Shown here: positions 34,700 through 36,088 of the stretch, piece by piece
Position numbering within the stretch: the first letter of the stretch is position 1
How the letters are laid out: the number at the start of each line of letters is the position of its first letter
NCBI GenBank assembly: GCA_012271205.1
Contig: JAAXGT010000128.1
Coordinates: forward strand, 1 to 36,088
Source of the DNA: Rhodothermales bacterium
GTDB lineage: Bacteria > Bacteroidota > Rhodothermia > Rhodothermales > Bin80
Length of the DNA: 36,088 nt
Direction of reading: 5' to 3'
Program-made: the position numbers and the translations under genes
The notes under the pieces: model-generated
What the model saw: only the letters and a program-made list of their open reading frames with translations
Databases searched by the model: none
Told to the model about the DNA's origin: nothing

Positions 34700-36088
34700 C
34701 TGAGGTCAAACGGCCCGCCGTTGGTCGGGCCACGGGGGAGGAGGCGGATACGCGGCCCGTGAAGCAGAGTCCATCGCTCCACCGGCTCCCACGTGGGACT
34801 ATCCTTTTGAGTCCGTCGGCGCCGGGCCCGCCGAACCGACGCTTAACCCCGTAGACCCGGGCGTTGAGATACCGGAAACTTCCCGGGACCGCGTAGTCGT
34901 GGAGCCCGCCGTGGAGGACCCGACCCCACCACCGAGCATGCTTCTGCTGGTCTACCGGCCCCCGCCGGCGCCGGATCGGGTGCCCCCCGCTTTCGGGCCG
35001 ATGGGCGTCCCAACCGGCCCGTCCGGGTCCCGAGGCCGTCGGCGTCCGGCCCAGACAGTCGAACGGCTCCGGCTGGCCTCGATCCGGTCGCCTCCGGTCC
35101 GGGGCCGCCCAACGGCCGAACTCCAGCAGCCGGGTCGGGGCGGGGACCGCTCTAGCCCAAAACGGGCCCGCCAGGTACGGTTCCGCTTCGGTGCGGTACG
35201 GGAAACCCACCACCAGTCCTCTGCCTAGCGGACGATTAGGACGTCTCCGCCCGCTCGCGTCCGTCGCCCCTTCTTCGTCCACCGGTCGAGCACATAGTGG
35301 AGATCGAGGTTCGCCCACACTGGAGACCCGAGGGCCCCCGGTGGCATCCCTTTCTCCGTATCCGACCCTGGCCCCTCCTCCATCCCGCCGGCGTGGAGCC
35401 CTTGGATGATCCGACGAATCCCCCGCTGATCCCCGATGCGGGGTTCCAGAAACCGGATGAACCCGTTCCGGTGTACCTCGTCCAAGAATCCGCGGAGGTC
35501 CGCGTCCTATATCCCGTTGACCTTTCGCCGTTTGATCCCGACCGCCCGCGCATCCCGCGCGTTAGGCACCGATCGTGGGGGGCGGAACCCGTAGCTGAAC
35601 CCGAGCCACTCCGCCTCGTAGATCGGAGTCAGCAGGAGGTCGCCCAACGCCTGCTGGACGATCTGGTCCTCCCGCGCCTCGATACCGAGCGGTCGTGGAC
35701 TCCCGTCCGCCTGGGGTAGATAGACCCGGCGAATCGGGAGCGCCCGGCACACCCCGGAGGGTACACGGTCGGGCCGGTCGGTTAGCCGATCCCTCTGCCC
35801 GTCCGCGTACGGGTCCCCCGTCACACCGTCCACTCCGGGGGCGGCTTTTCGCTTCCATCCCAAGTACGCCCCGGGCCGCGCTTTCACCGGAATGGGAGGG
35901 CCACCGGGCCCCTCTCTTCGGTTTGGGGTTCCGCTTCGCGGCCGGCCGCATTCGCTGGACCGCCGGAACCCGCTTCCCCGCTCCGGGGGGCGGCGCATGC
36001 TTTGGTCTCGCGAATTCCCTTGGGCCCCGGCCCTTCGCTTTATCGGCTCCGCCGGCCCCAGAGGGCCCTGGTTCGCCGACTTCCTCGC
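34700..36088 (-). pseudogene. Group II intron reverse transcriptase/maturase, degraded
   Basis: Pieces in three frames, in the right order: AAPGVDGVTGDPYADG and RPLGIEAREDQIVQQALGDL (RT fingers), GFSYGFRPPRS, NGFIRFLEPRIGDQRGI, then SPVWANLDLHYVLDRW. The YADD active site should follow but reads as R-stop-A-E-D-W, so catalysis is lost. FPYRTEAEPYLAG and RLLEFGRWAAPDRRR come next, then the maturase X domain with LHDYAVPGSFRYLNARVYGV. The N-terminus is cut by the window end. The substitutions against consensus are dominated by T to G and A to C. The 34477-34620 gap beyond the intron's 3' end holds nothing recognisable. Confidence 0.8.

Noticed and set aside
34437-35318. A 293-residue minus-strand open frame as an intact gene
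   Set aside because: It is one frame of the broken RT and runs past the intron end into unrelated sequence; high GC content makes long open frames by chance.
35225-36000. The RT remnant with substitutions at A and T could be a diversity-generating retroelement
   Set aside because: The domains match group II intron RT plus maturase X and domain V. No template/variable repeat pair or Avd gene is visible, and the changes lie within the RT gene itself.
1-36088. CRISPR arrays, rRNA, tRNA genes or riboswitches
   Set aside because: I looked for regular direct repeats, tRNA arms and common leader motifs on both strands and found none.

Overview
The window looks like a chromosomal segment of a Bacteroidota/Rhodothermota-type bacterium, probably Rhodothermales-like. 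The signs are a type IX secretion (T9SS) C-terminal sorting domain on a secreted FG-GAP protein, a carboxypeptidase-regulatory-domain TonB receptor paired with a DUF4249 lipoprotein, a topoisomerase I that ends in RYGPYV repeats instead of zinc fingers, and weak Shine-Dalgarno signals. Assignment is by family and layout only, since no search was run.

Layout. 1-320: tail of a broken IS630-family transposase with its terminal repeat. 367-3011: a small acidic protein (-), then rsgA and a secreted FG-GAP protein (+). 3012-5870: a gene-poor stretch with a 38-residue membrane ORF, a chain of small minus-strand ORFs that overlap by ATGA and carry toxin-antitoxin-like remnants, an integrase scrap and an unidentified degraded segment. 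5873-9600: topA-alr (-). 9601-10564: a degraded ORF and an isolated IS630-like end. 10565-14884: ppdK and an asparagine-synthase-like gene lacking the amidotransferase cysteine (+). 14896-17259: glutaryl-CoA dehydrogenase, a small membrane protein and a transglutaminase-like protein (-). 17375-17881: a small exported protein. 17884-22825: a wrecked nurA/HAS-barrel locus (-), split by about 3 kb holding an intact P-loop ATPase, an IS110 remnant, a 169-bp MITE-like element and the 5' end of a second ATPase. 22866-25056: hemW and two tandem DUF192 lipoproteins. 25053-31168: the SUF iron-sulfur locus, with an A-type carrier (-) diverging from sufB-sufC-sufD-sufSE fusion-sufT (+). 31244-34476: TonB receptor and DUF4249 lipoprotein. 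34620-36088: a degraded group II intron (-) with RT/maturase pieces and a recognisable domain V.

How the genes work together. The housekeeping genes are intact and tightly packed, often with 1-4 nt overlaps. The accessory DNA is almost all broken (at least eight pseudogenes), which suggests a genome losing mobile and repair-related genes. The SUF block is the one complete pathway: SufS-SufE mobilises sulfur, SufBCD assembles the cluster, and the A-type carrier and SufT act in delivery or maturation. HemW nearby is a 4Fe-4S protein that would depend on it.

Most unusual signal. The IS110 and group II intron remnants, unrelated elements 13 kb apart, look as if they decayed mostly by A:T to C:G transversions. 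Leu becomes Arg or Trp, His becomes Pro, Lys becomes Gln, Trp becomes Gly and Val becomes Gly, and the same changes appear in the intron's non-coding domain V. Other pseudogenes here do not show this clearly. The comparison is against family consensus from memory, so it needs an alignment, but the pattern is consistent enough to be the first thing to check.
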